NCBI GenBank assembly: GCA_902557385.1
Contig: CACDZF010000001.1
Location: 1 to 64,000 of the forward strand
Direction of reading: 5' to 3'
Source: an uncultured Pelagibacteraceae bacterium
GTDB taxonomy: Bacteria; Pseudomonadota; Alphaproteobacteria; Pelagibacterales; Pelagibacteraceae
DNA: 64,000 bases
The position numbers and the translations under genes are program-made. The notes beneath the pieces are model-generated. The model saw nothing but the letters and a program-made list of their open reading frames with translations, made no database searches and had not been told where the DNA came from. This document shows, in pieces, positions 26,136 through 35,855 of the stretch; position 1 is the stretch's first letter, and each line of letters begins with the position of its first letter.

Positions 26136-28370
26136 ATGCCACATAAAGCTTTTTTATTATTACATTTAACAATATTTTTATTATTTTTTAATACTAATAT
26201 TTATGCGGAAGCTCTGAAGATCATACCTTTAAAGAAACCTGCGTTAGAGAGTAAAGTTATAAAAAAAAAAATAGTTCAGGGTATATTAAAGCCAAAACCT
26301 AAGCCAAAAAATGAAGAACAAAAGGAAAAAAAGGAAACTGTAAAAATTGAAAAAAAAGAAAAGGTAAAAAAAGTTGAAAAAAGTTTGGGTATTATATTAC
26401 CAAAAAGTAAACCTCTTATTGTTAAAAAAGAAAAACTGAAATCAAAAGAGAAATCAAAATATTTTAGGCAAAAAGACTATATTTTAGCGAAAAATGCAAT
26501 TCTAGAAATGGAAAAGAGAAAATGGGATAAAGCTTTGAGAATTGCAAAAAAAGCAAGAGATAAATCAATATATAATTTTATTCAATGGAGACACTTATTA
26601 ACGAAAGGTAATAGAGCTTCATTTTATGACTATCAAGAATTTATAAACAAAAATGAAAATTATCCTAGAATTAATAGAATAAAATATTTAGCAGAACACA
26701 AATTATCAACGGATAAAATATCACCTAAAAAAATAATTAACTGGTTTAACGAAAAAGAACCATTAAGCGGTTTTGGTAAATTAATATTGGGTGAAAGCTA
26801 TATTATTAATGGAAACGAAAATATAGGTATTAAACTAATTAAAGAAGGCTGGATAACAGCACAGCTAAGTAGATCTGATATGAAATTTTTAAGAAAAAAA
26901 TTTAAAAAATATCTTACAGCTGACGATTACATTAAGAGAGCTGACTATTTAGCGTGGGAAAATAAATATTGGGATTTAAAAAGAATGCTTAGGTATTTAC
27001 CCAAAGATTATCAACTTCTATATACTGCAAGACAAATTTTAATGAGCAAATCTTACGGTGTAGACAATGCTATAGCTAAAGTTCCTACAAAATTAAAAAA
27101 CGATGCTGGACTAAATTATGATCGATTAAAGTGGAGAAGAAAAAGAGGACGTGTTGATAGTTCTTTAGAAATATTACTTAAGATAAAAAACACTGATGAT
27201 TATATGGTAAGACCCGACAAATGGTGGAAAGAACGTGAAATAATATCTAGAGCACTTATTTATAAGAAAAAATATGAACTTGCTTATAAGATAGCCAGTA
27301 AACATGCAATGAAAGATGGTCCTGAATATGCAGCAGCTGAATGGATGAGTGGATGGATTGCATTAAGTTTTTTAAATGATCCAATTTTGGCAAAAGATCA
27401 TTTTGAAAATTTTTATAATAATGTAGGCTACCCAATAAGTTTATCAAGAGGGGCTTATTGGTTAGGTAGATCATATGAAAAAATTAACAAAAATTTGGCA
27501 AATAAATGGTATGAGGAAGCTACTAAATACCTTTCTACATATTATGGGCAACTTGCATATTTAAAATTGTACCCAAATGAACCCTTTGAATTACCAGAAC
27601 AATTAAACGTGGATAAAAAATTTAAAAAAATTTTTTATGAAAGTGATTTAGTAAAAATTGTTTATTTGCTAGATGAACTAAATAAAGATAAATACACAAA
27701 ACATATACTAAGGTATTTAGCAACAACCAATATAACCCAGGGAAGTGAAATATTAGCAGCTGAATTAGCAACAACTATTTCAAGATACGACTTTGCTATA
27801 CAAATAGCAAAATTAGCATCTTATGAAAAAAGATTTCATAATAATTTTAATTATCCTTTAATTAGTACACCAAAATATATAAACGGTAGAAAAATACCTG
27901 AAACGCCTTTTATTTTATCCATTATTAGACAAGAAAGCGAATTTGATATGACAGCACATAGCCACGCTGGTGCAAAAGGTTTAATGCAATTAATGCCTTA
28001 CACTGCAAAAGTTGTTGCCAAACAGGCAAAACTACCTTATGTAAAATCAAGATTAACATCTGATCCTGAATATAATATTAATTTAGGCTCCCACTACATT
28101 GCTGGATTAATATTAGAATATGAGGGATCATATCCATTTGCCATAGCAGCTTATAATGCCGGTCCCAAAAGAGTAAAATATTGGAAAAGAATAAATAAAA
28201 ATCCTCAAAAGAAACAAATTGATTATGTTAACTGGATTGAACTAATTAAATTTAGAGAAACTAGAAATTATGTACAAAGAGTTTTGGAAAATTACAATGT
28301 ATATAGGTATATGCTTGAAAAAAAGCCGATTAGAATGAAAAATTTCTTTAAAAATGATCCTTTATATTAG
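26136..28370 (+). CDS. slt: Soluble lytic murein transglycosylase (SLT, GH23)
   Basis: Periplasmic enzyme cleaving peptidoglycan between MurNAc and GlcNAc. 744 residues: a signal peptide (about 1-24), a Lys/Pro/Glu-rich linker (about 30-115) in which KPK-like units recur, a long helical superhelix, and the C-terminal SLT domain (about 590-720). The catalytic Glu is in SIIRQESEFD, followed by SHAGAKGLMQLMP and AAYNAGPKRV. The extended charged linker is not in the E. coli protein and might cross part of the periplasm. Its stop touches the 3' CCA of tRNA-Ser. Confidence 0.94.
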   Translation: MPHKAFLLLHLTIFLLFFNTNIYAEALKIIPLKKPALESKVIKKKIVQGILKPKPKPKNEEQKEKKETVKIEKKEKVKKVEKSLGIILPKSKPLIVKKEKLKSKEKSKYFRQKDYILAKNAILEMEKRKWDKALRIAKKARDKSIYNFIQWRHLLTKGNRASFYDYQEFINKNENYPRINRIKYLAEHKLSTDKISPKKIINWFNEKEPLSGFGKLILGESYIINGNENIGIKLIKEGWITAQLSRSDMKFLRKKFKKYLTADDYIKRADYLAWENKYWDLKRMLRYLPKDYQLLYTARQILMSKSYGVDNAIAKVPTKLKNDAGLNYDRLKWRRKRGRVDSSLEILLKIKNTDDYMVRPDKWWKEREIISRALIYKKKYELAYKIASKHAMKDGPEYAAAEWMSGWIALSFLNDPILAKDHFENFYNNVGYPISLSRGAYWLGRSYEKINKNLANKWYEEATKYLSTYYGQLAYLKLYPNEPFELPEQLNVDKKFKKIFYESDLVKIVYLLDELNKDKYTKHILRYLATTNITQGSEILAAELATTISRYDFAIQIAKLASYEKRFHNNFNYPLISTPKYINGRKIPETPFILSIIRQESEFDMTAHSHAGAKGLMQLMPYTAKVVAKQAKLPYVKSRLTSDPEYNINLGSHYIAGLILEYEGSYPFAIAAYNAGPKRVKYWKRINKNPQKKQIDYVNWIELIKFRETRNYVQRVLENYNVYRYMLEKKPIRMKNFFKNDPLY

Positions 28371-28463
28371 TGGCGGAAAGGGAGGGATTCGAACCCTCGG
28401 TACATCTTACGACGCACGACGAGTTAGCAACCCGTTGGTTTAAACCAGCTCACCCACCTTTCC
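28371..28463 (-). tRNA. tRNA-Ser(GCU)
   Basis: Class II tRNA on the minus strand. The acceptor stem GGAAAGG (28463-28457) pairs with CCTTTCC (28381-28375), then G and an encoded CCA (28373-28371). The anticodon GCT is at 28428-28426, between the CGGG/CTCG arms. A long variable arm and a T arm (GAGGGTTCGAATCCCTC) are present. It reads AGC/AGU serine codons. The encoded CCA abuts the slt stop codon. Confidence 0.97.
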
Positions 28464-28479
28464 GTTGATTACTGTGTAA

Positions 28480-28512
28480 CTTGAAATCATTGAATATTCA
28501 ATATTAATCAAG
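28480..28512. promoter_or_regulatory. Nested palindrome between tRNA-Ser and soxB promoters
   Basis: A perfect 14-base palindrome, ATTGAATATTCAAT (28489-28502), is flanked by CTTGA (28480-28484) and TCAAG (28508-28512). The region lies between the divergent tRNA-Ser and soxB. A TATTAA (28502-28507) could be the soxB -10. It may be an operator for a dimeric regulator, but AT-rich palindromes also arise by chance. Confidence 0.35.
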
Positions 28513-28528
28513 TATTTTCACTCAAATT

Positions 28529-29782
28529 ATGAAAAATAAATATTCTATATTTTCACTTATAAAGAATGCTTTTAGTTATCACGAAAATTGGCAAAGAGCA
28601 TGGAGAGATCCTGAGCCTAAAAAAGAATATGATGCTGTTATAATCGGTGGTGGTGGTCATGGTTTGGCTACTGCATATTATTTAGCAAAAAAACACAGCA
28701 TGAAAAATATTGCTGTTCTTGAAAAAGGATGGATCGGAGGAGGAAATACTGGAAGAAATACAACTATAATAAGATCAAATTATTTATGGGATGCAAGCGC
28801 AGGATTATATGATCATGCTTTAAAAATTTGGGAGGGATTATCTCAAGAACTAAATTATAATGTAATGTTCAGTCAAAGAGGTGTTATGAATTTAGCTCAT
28901 AACCTACAAGATGTAAGAGATTTAAAAAGAAGAACACATGCAAACAGATTAAATGGTATAGATGCAGTATGGTTAAATACTAATGAAGTTAAAAAATTTT
29001 GCCCAATTATAAATACATCTCCAAATATTAGATATCCTGTCTTGGGAGGAACATTGCAAAGAAGAGCTGGAACTGCTCGTCATGATGCTGTAGCTTGGGG
29101 TTATGCTCGTGGTGCTGATTCTATGGGTGTTGATATTATTCAAAACTGTGAAGTTAAAGGGATAAAAAGAAATGGAGATTCTGTTGAAGGTATAGAAACA
29201 ACAAAAGGATTTATAAAAACAAAAAAAATTGGTGTAGTTGCTGCTGGACACTCTAGTGTTATTGCAAAAATGGTTGATTTAAAGTTGCCACTTGAGAGTA
29301 AACCTTTGCAAGCTTTAGTGTCGGAACCAGTAAAACCAATCATTGATACAGTTGTAATGTCTAATGCGGTTCATGCATACGTTAGTCAATCTGATAAAGG
29401 TGAATTAGTTATTGGAGCTGGAACAGATGCGTATGTTTCTTACACCCAAAGAGGAAGTCACGATGTTGTTGAGGGAACTCTAAAAGCAATATTAGAACTC
29501 TACCCGATTTTTAGTCGAATGAAAATGTTAAGACAATGGGGTGGAATAGTAGATATTTGCCCAGATGCTAGCCCAATAATAAGCAAAACTCATATCAAAG
29601 GATTATATTTTAATTGTGGATGGGGCACTGGTGGATTTAAAGCAACACCAGGTTCAGGAGATTTATTTGCACATACAATTGCTAATAACGAACCTCATAA
29701 ATTAAATGCTGATTTTAATATCAACAGATTTGTAAGTGGTGATCTAGTTGATGAGCATGGAGCAGCTGCAGTAGCACACTAA
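28529..29782 (+). CDS. soxB: Sarcosine oxidase, beta subunit (heterotetrameric)
   Basis: FAD/FMN subunit that oxidises sarcosine (N-methylglycine). 417 residues: the dinucleotide fold begins at [17 protein letters not shown] (about 36-52). H185 in [13 protein letters not shown] matches the His that carries covalent FMN in this family. The C-terminal [15 protein letters not shown] is typical. It is the first gene of soxBDAG, each joined to the next by 1- to 8-base overlaps. Confidence 0.95.
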   Translation: MKNKYSIFSLIKNAFSYHENWQRAWRDPEPKKEYDAVIIGGGGHGLATAYYLAKKHSMKNIAVLEKGWIGGGNTGRNTTIIRSNYLWDASAGLYDHALKIWEGLSQELNYNVMFSQRGVMNLAHNLQDVRDLKRRTHANRLNGIDAVWLNTNEVKKFCPIINTSPNIRYPVLGGTLQRRAGTARHDAVAWGYARGADSMGVDIIQNCEVKGIKRNGDSVEGIETTKGFIKTKKIGVVAAGHSSVIAKMVDLKLPLESKPLQALVSEPVKPIIDTVVMSNAVHAYVSQSDKGELVIGAGTDAYVSYTQRGSHDVVEGTLKAILELYPIFSRMKMLRQWGGIVDICPDASPIISKTHIKGLYFNCGWGTGGFKATPGSGDLFAHTIANNEPHKLNADFNINRFVSGDLVDEHGAAAVAH

Positions 29783-30057
29783 TGTTTTTAATTAATTGTC
29801 CTTATTGCGGTGAAAGAGATCAGAGTGAATTTTCAGCTGGCGGTGAAGCTCATATTATTAGACCAAAACAACCAACTGAATTAAGTGACGATCAATGGGC
29901 TGAATTTTTGTTTATGAGAAAAAATATTAAAGGAGTGCAACTTGAAAGATGGAACCATGCTCATGGATGTAGAAAATGGTTTAACATGGTCAGAGATACT
30001 TCAAATGATAAAATTCACGCTGTATACAAAATGGGTGAAAAACCCCCTATAAAGTAA
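29782..30057 (+). CDS. soxD: Sarcosine oxidase, delta subunit
   Basis: Small zinc-binding subunit of 91 residues. The pattern is NCPYCGERDQSEFSAGGEAH near the N-terminus and NHAHGCRKWFNMVRDT after it, giving the Cys/His ligands of the family. One-base overlaps on both sides place it between soxB and soxA, where it always lies. Confidence 0.96.
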   Translation: MFLINCPYCGERDQSEFSAGGEAHIIRPKQPTELSDDQWAEFLFMRKNIKGVQLERWNHAHGCRKWFNMVRDTSNDKIHAVYKMGEKPPIK

Positions 30058-33000
30058 TGAGCAAAAATTTAAGAATAACAAACGACAAGTTTATTGATCA
30101 AACAAGTAGAATATCTTTTAAGTTTGATGGTAAAACTTTGTATGGTTTTAAGGGTGATACGCTAGCTTCAGCTTTATTGGCAAATAATATACATCTTGTA
30201 GGAAGAAGCTTTAAATATCATCGTCCAAGAGGAATAATGACTTGTGGCTCAGAAGAGCCTAATGCAATTGTTCAAGTCGGAAATGACGCTTCGATGACAG
30301 AACCAAATACAAGAGCAACCGAAATAGAATTATATGAAGGTCTAGTTGCATCAAGTCAAAACTGTTGGCCTAGCGTTAATTTTGATGTTGGTGCAGTGAA
30401 CAATTTCTTCTCCCCTCTTATACCAGCAGCTTTCTACTATAAAACTTTTATGTGGCCAGCCAGCTTTTGGGAAAAATATGAGTACTTTATAAGAAAATCT
30501 GCAGGTTTGGGTAGGTCACCAACAGAGCCGGACAAAGATTTTTATGACCACAGATATTTACATTGTGATGTTTTAGTTATCGGTGGTGGTATTTCTGGAA
30601 TAATTGCTGCAAAAACAGCTGCACAGAATAATTTAAATACTTTACTAATTGATGATAAAAATAAATTAGGAGGCACTACTCTTTTTCAACAAAACGAGTG
30701 TTTTAAAATTAATAATACTTATTCAAGTGAATGGTTAAAAAAAGAAATTGAATCTTTAAATTTACTTCAAAATTTAACTATTAAAACAAGAACAACATTA
30801 GCTGCTTATCACAGCTATAATTATCTACTAGCAAGAGAAAATTTAACAGATCATTTATCTCTAAGTGAAAAACAAAATAAAATCCGACAAAGACTTTGGA
30901 AAATTAGAGCAAAAAAAGTAATTATATCAACGGGAGCAATGGAAAGGCCTCTGATTTTTAATAATAATGATAGACCAGGAATTATTCTTTCCTCTTCTAT
31001 TAAAAAATACATAGACTATTTCGGAGTTAAATGTGGGCAAAAAATTTCTTTATTTACAAATAATGACTCAGCCTATGAAACAGCTATATCCTTAAATAAA
31101 AGTGGTGTTACTGTAAATTCGGTTATTGATATTAGAGATAAAACTGATTCTTTGATTGTTAAACAGGCTGAAAAACTAGGCATAAAAATTTATTGGAAAC
31201 ATACTGTCGTTAACACAAGTGGATATAAAAGAATAAATTCAATAGATATTATGAAATTATCTGATGATGGTAATGAAGTTGTGGGAAAAAAATTTAGTGA
31301 AGATTGTGACTGTTTAGGAATATCAGGAGGCTGGACTCCCAGAGTACATCTTTTCACTCAATCAGGTGGTAAACTTAAATTTAATGATAAGGATAATGTG
31401 TTTTTACCTGATAAATCTGAGTTAGAACAAATAAGTATAGGGTCTTGTAATGGTGATTTTGAACTTGATTCTATAATTAAGAATTCAGTTGAATCAATTA
31501 ACGAGTTTTTAAATATTAATAATAATGATTATAAAAATTTAGAAATTGTTTGTTCAAAAGAATTAGATAAAAAAAATATTTGGCTACTTCCCTCAGATAA
31601 ACCATTGGGTAAAACTAAACCATTTCTAGATTTTCAAAATGACTCTACGGCTACAGATGTAAAATTAGCATTAAGAGAAGGTTTTAAGTCTATTGAACAT
31701 GTAAAAAGATACACGACAACTGGAATGGGAACAGATCAAGGTAAGTTATCAAACATGCATGCACTTGGTATTATAGCTGAAACAGCAGGCGTTAAGATGG
31801 GTGAGTTAGGAACAACTACTTTTAGACCTCCATATACACCATTAACTTTTGGAACTATAGTAGGTAGAAATGTTGGTGAGTTTTTTGATATAATTAGAAA
31901 AACTCCTATTCATGATTGGCATGTAGAAAATAAAGCTGAATTTGAAAATGTTGGTCAATGGAAAAGGGCTTGGTATTATCCTAAAAAAAATGAAAGTATG
32001 TATGAAGCTGTTCAAAGAGAAAGTAAGGCTGCAAGAGATAGCGCTGGAATGCTTGATGCCTCAACACTTGGAAAAATAGATATACAAGGATCCGATGCTT
32101 CTGAATTTTTAAATAGAGTCTACACAAACGCTTGGTCAAAATTAGAAATTGGAAAATGTAGATATGGATTAATGCTAAATGAAGACGGAATGGTTTATGA
32201 CGATGGAGTTACTACAAGATTAGGAGAAAACCACTACATAATGACAACGACTACTGGAGGAGCCGCCAATGTTCTTTCTAAGTTAGAAGATTATCTGCAA
32301 ACAGAATGGCCAGAATTAGATGTTTATTTAACTTCCGTTACAGATCAATACGCTACTGTAAGTATTTGTGGGCCTAACTCAAAAAAAATTCTATCAAAAG
32401 TAATACCTGATTTAGACTTATCAGATAAAGAATTTCCTCATATGTCTTTCAAGAATGCCTCAATAGATAATGTCAAATGTAGAGTAATGAGAATTAGTTT
32501 TACTGGTGAACATAGTTATGAAATTAATATACAATCTTCATTTGGAAAATCTGTTTGGGAAAAATGTTTTGAAGCAGGTAAAGAGTTTAACATTACGCCT
32601 TATGGCACTGAAACAATGCATTTACTTAGAGCAGAAAAAGGATTTATTATAACAGGTCAAGACACTGATGGAACAATGACACCGGTTGATTTACAGATGG
32701 ATTGGATAATTAGCAAAAAGAAGTATGATTTTATTGGTAAAAGATCTTTATATAGAAGTGATACTATTAGAGATGATAGAAAACAGTTAGTAGGATTAAT
32801 CACAGACGATCCAAAAGAAGTATTAGAAGAAGGTGCACAAATAGTTTCTGAAACTAACAAACAACCTGTTGAAATGCTAGGACATGTAACTTCCAGTTAC
32901 TTTAGCCCTAACTTAAATAAATCAATCGCTTTGGCTGTTGTAAAAAACGGTAAAAAATTAAAAGGTCATAAAATGTTTGTACCTATGAAAAACAAAACTA

Positions 33001-33062
33001 TAAATGTCACAATAACTGATACTGTCTTTTTGGATAAAGAGAATAAGAGATTAAATGCTTAA
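30057..33062 (+). CDS. soxA: Sarcosine oxidase, alpha subunit
   Basis: 1001 residues. An N-terminal ferredoxin-like segment (about 15-95, GDTLASALLANN to TCGSEEPNA) is followed by an NAD-binding fold (about 175-195, DVLVIGGGISGIIAAKT) and a C-terminal GcvT-like tetrahydrofolate domain (about 600-990, WKRAWYYP onward). It produces glycine and passes the methyl carbon to THF as methylene-THF. The domain order and length are standard for the heterotetrameric enzyme. Confidence 0.96.
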   Translation: MSKNLRITNDKFIDQTSRISFKFDGKTLYGFKGDTLASALLANNIHLVGRSFKYHRPRGIMTCGSEEPNAIVQVGNDASMTEPNTRATEIELYEGLVASSQNCWPSVNFDVGAVNNFFSPLIPAAFYYKTFMWPASFWEKYEYFIRKSAGLGRSPTEPDKDFYDHRYLHCDVLVIGGGISGIIAAKTAAQNNLNTLLIDDKNKLGGTTLFQQNECFKINNTYSSEWLKKEIESLNLLQNLTIKTRTTLAAYHSYNYLLARENLTDHLSLSEKQNKIRQRLWKIRAKKVIISTGAMERPLIFNNNDRPGIILSSSIKKYIDYFGVKCGQKISLFTNNDSAYETAISLNKSGVTVNSVIDIRDKTDSLIVKQAEKLGIKIYWKHTVVNTSGYKRINSIDIMKLSDDGNEVVGKKFSEDCDCLGISGGWTPRVHLFTQSGGKLKFNDKDNVFLPDKSELEQISIGSCNGDFELDSIIKNSVESINEFLNINNNDYKNLEIVCSKELDKKNIWLLPSDKPLGKTKPFLDFQNDSTATDVKLALREGFKSIEHVKRYTTTGMGTDQGKLSNMHALGIIAETAGVKMGELGTTTFRPPYTPLTFGTIVGRNVGEFFDIIRKTPIHDWHVENKAEFENVGQWKRAWYYPKKNESMYEAVQRESKAARDSAGMLDASTLGKIDIQGSDASEFLNRVYTNAWSKLEIGKCRYGLMLNEDGMVYDDGVTTRLGENHYIMTTTTGGAANVLSKLEDYLQTEWPELDVYLTSVTDQYATVSICGPNSKKILSKVIPDLDLSDKEFPHMSFKNASIDNVKCRVMRISFTGEHSYEINIQSSFGKSVWEKCFEAGKEFNITPYGTETMHLLRAEKGFIITGQDTDGTMTPVDLQMDWIISKKKYDFIGKRSLYRSDTIRDDRKQLVGLITDDPKEVLEEGAQIVSETNKQPVEMLGHVTSSYFSPNLNKSIALAVVKNGKKLKGHKMFVPMKNKTINVTITDTVFLDKENKRLNA

Positions 33063-33615
33063 TTATAATTCACCCATTAATGATCAAAAAGAGTATTCTG
33101 AAATTAGAATTACAGAAGTAGAACCTATAATTAAACTTAACTTGAGAGGAAAAAAAAGAGATTTTATGACTAAAATCGGAAAAGAACTTTCAATAATTCC
33201 ACCGTCTGATCCGAACTCTTCATCTGGTAATGAAAAATTTAATATTCTTTGGTTAAGTCCAGATGAATGGATGCTTTATTCAAATGATAAAAGTGATTTA
33301 AATAATACAAATCTTTTAGAAGAAAAACTCTTCAATGAAGTTTCAAAAAGTAAAATTGGATCAATTACGAATGTTAGCGATCATTGGACAATGCTTAATA
33401 TAAAAGGAAAAAATACTTTTGATTTACTATCGACTGGATGTCCATTCAATTTTAATGATTTTAAAAATACAAAAGGTGCTGTAGCACAAACATTAGTTAA
33501 TCATATTGATGTAATTATACACAATAAAGATCTAAATAACTTAAATTTATTTGTGAGAAGATCTTTTGCAAACCACTTATGGTCCTGGTTAAACGATAGC
33601 TCGAGATTTTTCTAA
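33055..33615 (+). CDS. soxG: Sarcosine oxidase, gamma subunit
   Basis: 186-residue subunit with a GcvT/YgfZ-like fold. NILWLSPDEWMLYS, SITNVSDHWTMLNIKG and LLSTGCPFNF are the recognised gamma-subunit segments, and it ends in RRSFANHLWSWL. It overlaps soxA by 8 bases and convergent MATE by 27. Confidence 0.93.
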   Translation: MLNYNSPINDQKEYSEIRITEVEPIIKLNLRGKKRDFMTKIGKELSIIPPSDPNSSSGNEKFNILWLSPDEWMLYSNDKSDLNNTNLLEEKLFNEVSKSKIGSITNVSDHWTMLNIKGKNTFDLLSTGCPFNFNDFKNTKGAVAQTLVNHIDVIIHNKDLNNLNLFVRRSFANHLWSWLNDSSRFF

Positions 33616-34938
33616 TTTATTTTTTATATAATAATTTACAATAATTAATAATATTATGGATACTGACCATTGAAATATTACCCATAACCAAAAAAAACTA
33701 TCATAATCAGCACTCAAATAGTCTGCTAAATAGAATACAATTATAGGAACAACGATATTTCTTGCTATATTATTAATCATCGCATTTTCTGATTTTTTAA
33801 GAGCCATAAAAAATCCATTTGTTAAAAAGAAAAAAGGATAAGCAGGCAAAACGAAAGCTGATATTTTCAAATATCTTTTGCCATATTCAATTACTTGAAG
33901 ATCGTCTGAAAAAAACTTCGGTATTACAGCAGATGTTAAAAAAATTAAAATTCCTGATGCTACCATTATAAAAAAAGAATATTTAATAGCTGTAAAATAA
34001 GTTTCTTTAATTCGGCTAAAGTTTTTTGCGCCATAATTTTGAGCAATTATTGAAATTATTGCAGTATTTATTCCAAGTATTGGTAATAAAACTACCTGCT
34101 CTATTCTAGTTGCCGCACCATATCCTGCTGTCGCATACTCGCTAGTCATCCCTACATATTTAAATATAATTGCTGAAGCGATTGAATAGCCACAAATTGC
34201 AATTGTAATTGGCATTGATTGAAAAAATATAGCAATTAAAAACTTAATTTTTGGATATAAATATTCTTTGGTATAAGTTTTTACTCTTTTATTTTGTAAA
34301 ACTTTATAAAGAATAATTAAAAATGATATAAATTGAGCAATTATTGTTGCAATTCCTATGCCTGTGATACCTAGAGGTGGAATAAACAAAAAACCAAATA
34401 TTAAAATTGGGTTTAAAATAATATTTAGAAAAAAAGAAAAAATTAAAACATTTCTATAGGTTTTGGTATCCCCTTCTGCATGCAAAAGTGAGTTTAAGGC
34501 TACTACTAGGATAAATAATATTGAGCCAGAAAAAATTATATTAGTATATTTTAATCCTAAAACGGTAACAGTGTTAGTTGATCCCATTAATTTATATACA
34601 TTTTCAGAGAGAGTTAGACCTAAAAAAGTTATTACGATAGAAATAAAAACACCAAAATAAATTGTATTTGTAAAAAAATTTAATACTTTTTTTTTATTAT
34701 TCTCACCAATGCTGTTGCCAATTAGAGATGTTCCAGCAACAGTAACACCAATGCAAGTCGCAATTATCACAAAATATATTGGAAAAGATTTGCTTAAAGC
34801 TGATAAGGCTTCTGGTGAAATTTTTCCTGCATAAAATGTATCAACGATATTATATAGTGTTTGAAAAAGTGTTCCTACACTTGCAGGTATAGCAAGTTTT
34901 TTAACTAACTTAGGTATATTATCTTTTAATAAGTCCAT
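33589..34938 (-). CDS. MATE-family multidrug/metabolite exporter
   Basis: 449 residues with about 12 hydrophobic helices in two related halves. KLAIPASVGTLFQTLYNIVDTFYAG at the N-terminus, and GYGAATRIEQVVLLPILGI opening the second half, are MATE hallmarks of the NorM/DinF group. It probably exports organic cations or metabolites using an ion gradient; the substrate is not predictable. It follows trhO by 17 bases. Confidence 0.92.
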   Translation of the reverse strand: MDLLKDNIPKLVKKLAIPASVGTLFQTLYNIVDTFYAGKISPEALSALSKSFPIYFVIIATCIGVTVAGTSLIGNSIGENNKKKVLNFFTNTIYFGVFISIVITFLGLTLSENVYKLMGSTNTVTVLGLKYTNIIFSGSILFILVVALNSLLHAEGDTKTYRNVLIFSFFLNIILNPILIFGFLFIPPLGITGIGIATIIAQFISFLIILYKVLQNKRVKTYTKEYLYPKIKFLIAIFFQSMPITIAICGYSIASAIIFKYVGMTSEYATAGYGAATRIEQVVLLPILGINTAIISIIAQNYGAKNFSRIKETYFTAIKYSFFIMVASGILIFLTSAVIPKFFSDDLQVIEYGKRYLKISAFVLPAYPFFFLTNGFFMALKKSENAMINNIARNIVVPIIVFYLADYLSADYDSFFWLWVIFQWSVSIILLIIVNYYIKNKLEKSRAIV

Positions 34939-34955
34939 CTTTGAGAATTTGAAAA

Positions 34956-35855
34956 TTAATACTCTTTTTGAAAGATATGTCTGTTCCCAGTCTTTTTTGC
35001 AACATTAATTTGTTTTTGTCGCATCCTAAATCTATCTTTTTGAGTATTTGTAAGTGTGTCATGACATTTTGGACAAGAAACACCTTCCTCATATTTTTTT
35101 GATTTCTTATCTTGTTTTGAAATTGGATTTCTGCAGCCACTACACATTGAATAACTCCCAGGTTTTAAATTGTGATTAAGACTAATTCTATTATCAAAAA
35201 CAAAACATTCGCCTTTCCATAAGCTCTCGCTTTTATCTACATTTTTAAAATAGTTAATTATCCCACCTTTCAATTGATAAATATTTTTAAAACCTTTTTT
35301 TTCCAAAAATACTGAAGCTTTTTCACACCTTATTCCCCCTGTGCAAAACATAGCTATCGATTTTCTTTTATCGAGGTTTTTCAAAAATTTAGGAAATTGT
35401 CTAAAATTTGTAATATTCGGATTTAAAGAATTTTTAAAAGATCCAACTTCATTTTCAAAAGGTTTTCTTGCGTCTATAAGCAAAGTATTTTTATCACATA
35501 TTAATTGATTCCATTTTTTCGGGCTTAAATGACCATCTGTTTTTCTACTTTTAATTTTAATGCCCATTGGGACAACTTCATTTTTAATTTTAATTTTAGA
35601 TCTATGAAATGGCTGAAATGTATTTATTGACATATTTTTGTTATCAAAATTAGTAAAGTTAAAAACTTTTTGGATTTTTGAAGTTGCTAAATTTAAATCT
35701 TTTTTTTTACCAGAGATAGTTCCATTGATTCCTTCGGAGGAAATTATTAACGTTCCTCTAATATTTTTTTTTAAAAAAAAATTATTTAATACTTTTTTAT
35801 ATGTTGAGAGTTTCTTTAATTTTTTAAATTTATAAAAACCAAAAATATGATACAT
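34956..35855 (-). CDS. trhO: tRNA uridine(34) hydroxylase TrhO (rhodanese-type)
   Basis: Oxygen-dependent hydroxylation of U34 to ho5U in tRNAs with wobble U. 299 residues: an acylphosphatase-like N-terminal domain (IRGTLIISSEGINGTISG), a rhodanese domain with the active-site loop FCTGGIRCEKA (C171, C177), and a C-terminal Cys-rich part (C238, C241, C261, C264) that could bind zinc. It overlaps the upstream O-methyltransferase by 1 base. Confidence 0.92.
   Translation of the reverse strand: MYHIFGFYKFKKLKKLSTYKKVLNNFFLKKNIRGTLIISSEGINGTISGKKKDLNLATSKIQKVFNFTNFDNKNMSINTFQPFHRSKIKIKNEVVPMGIKIKSRKTDGHLSPKKWNQLICDKNTLLIDARKPFENEVGSFKNSLNPNITNFRQFPKFLKNLDKRKSIAMFCTGGIRCEKASVFLEKKGFKNIYQLKGGIINYFKNVDKSESLWKGECFVFDNRISLNHNLKPGSYSMCSGCRNPISKQDKKSKKYEEGVSCPKCHDTLTNTQKDRFRMRQKQINVAKKTGNRHIFQKEY

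Noticed and set aside
28973-29343. Minus-strand open frames within soxB
   Set aside because: They read in reverse through conserved sarcosine oxidase sequence and have no family-like features.
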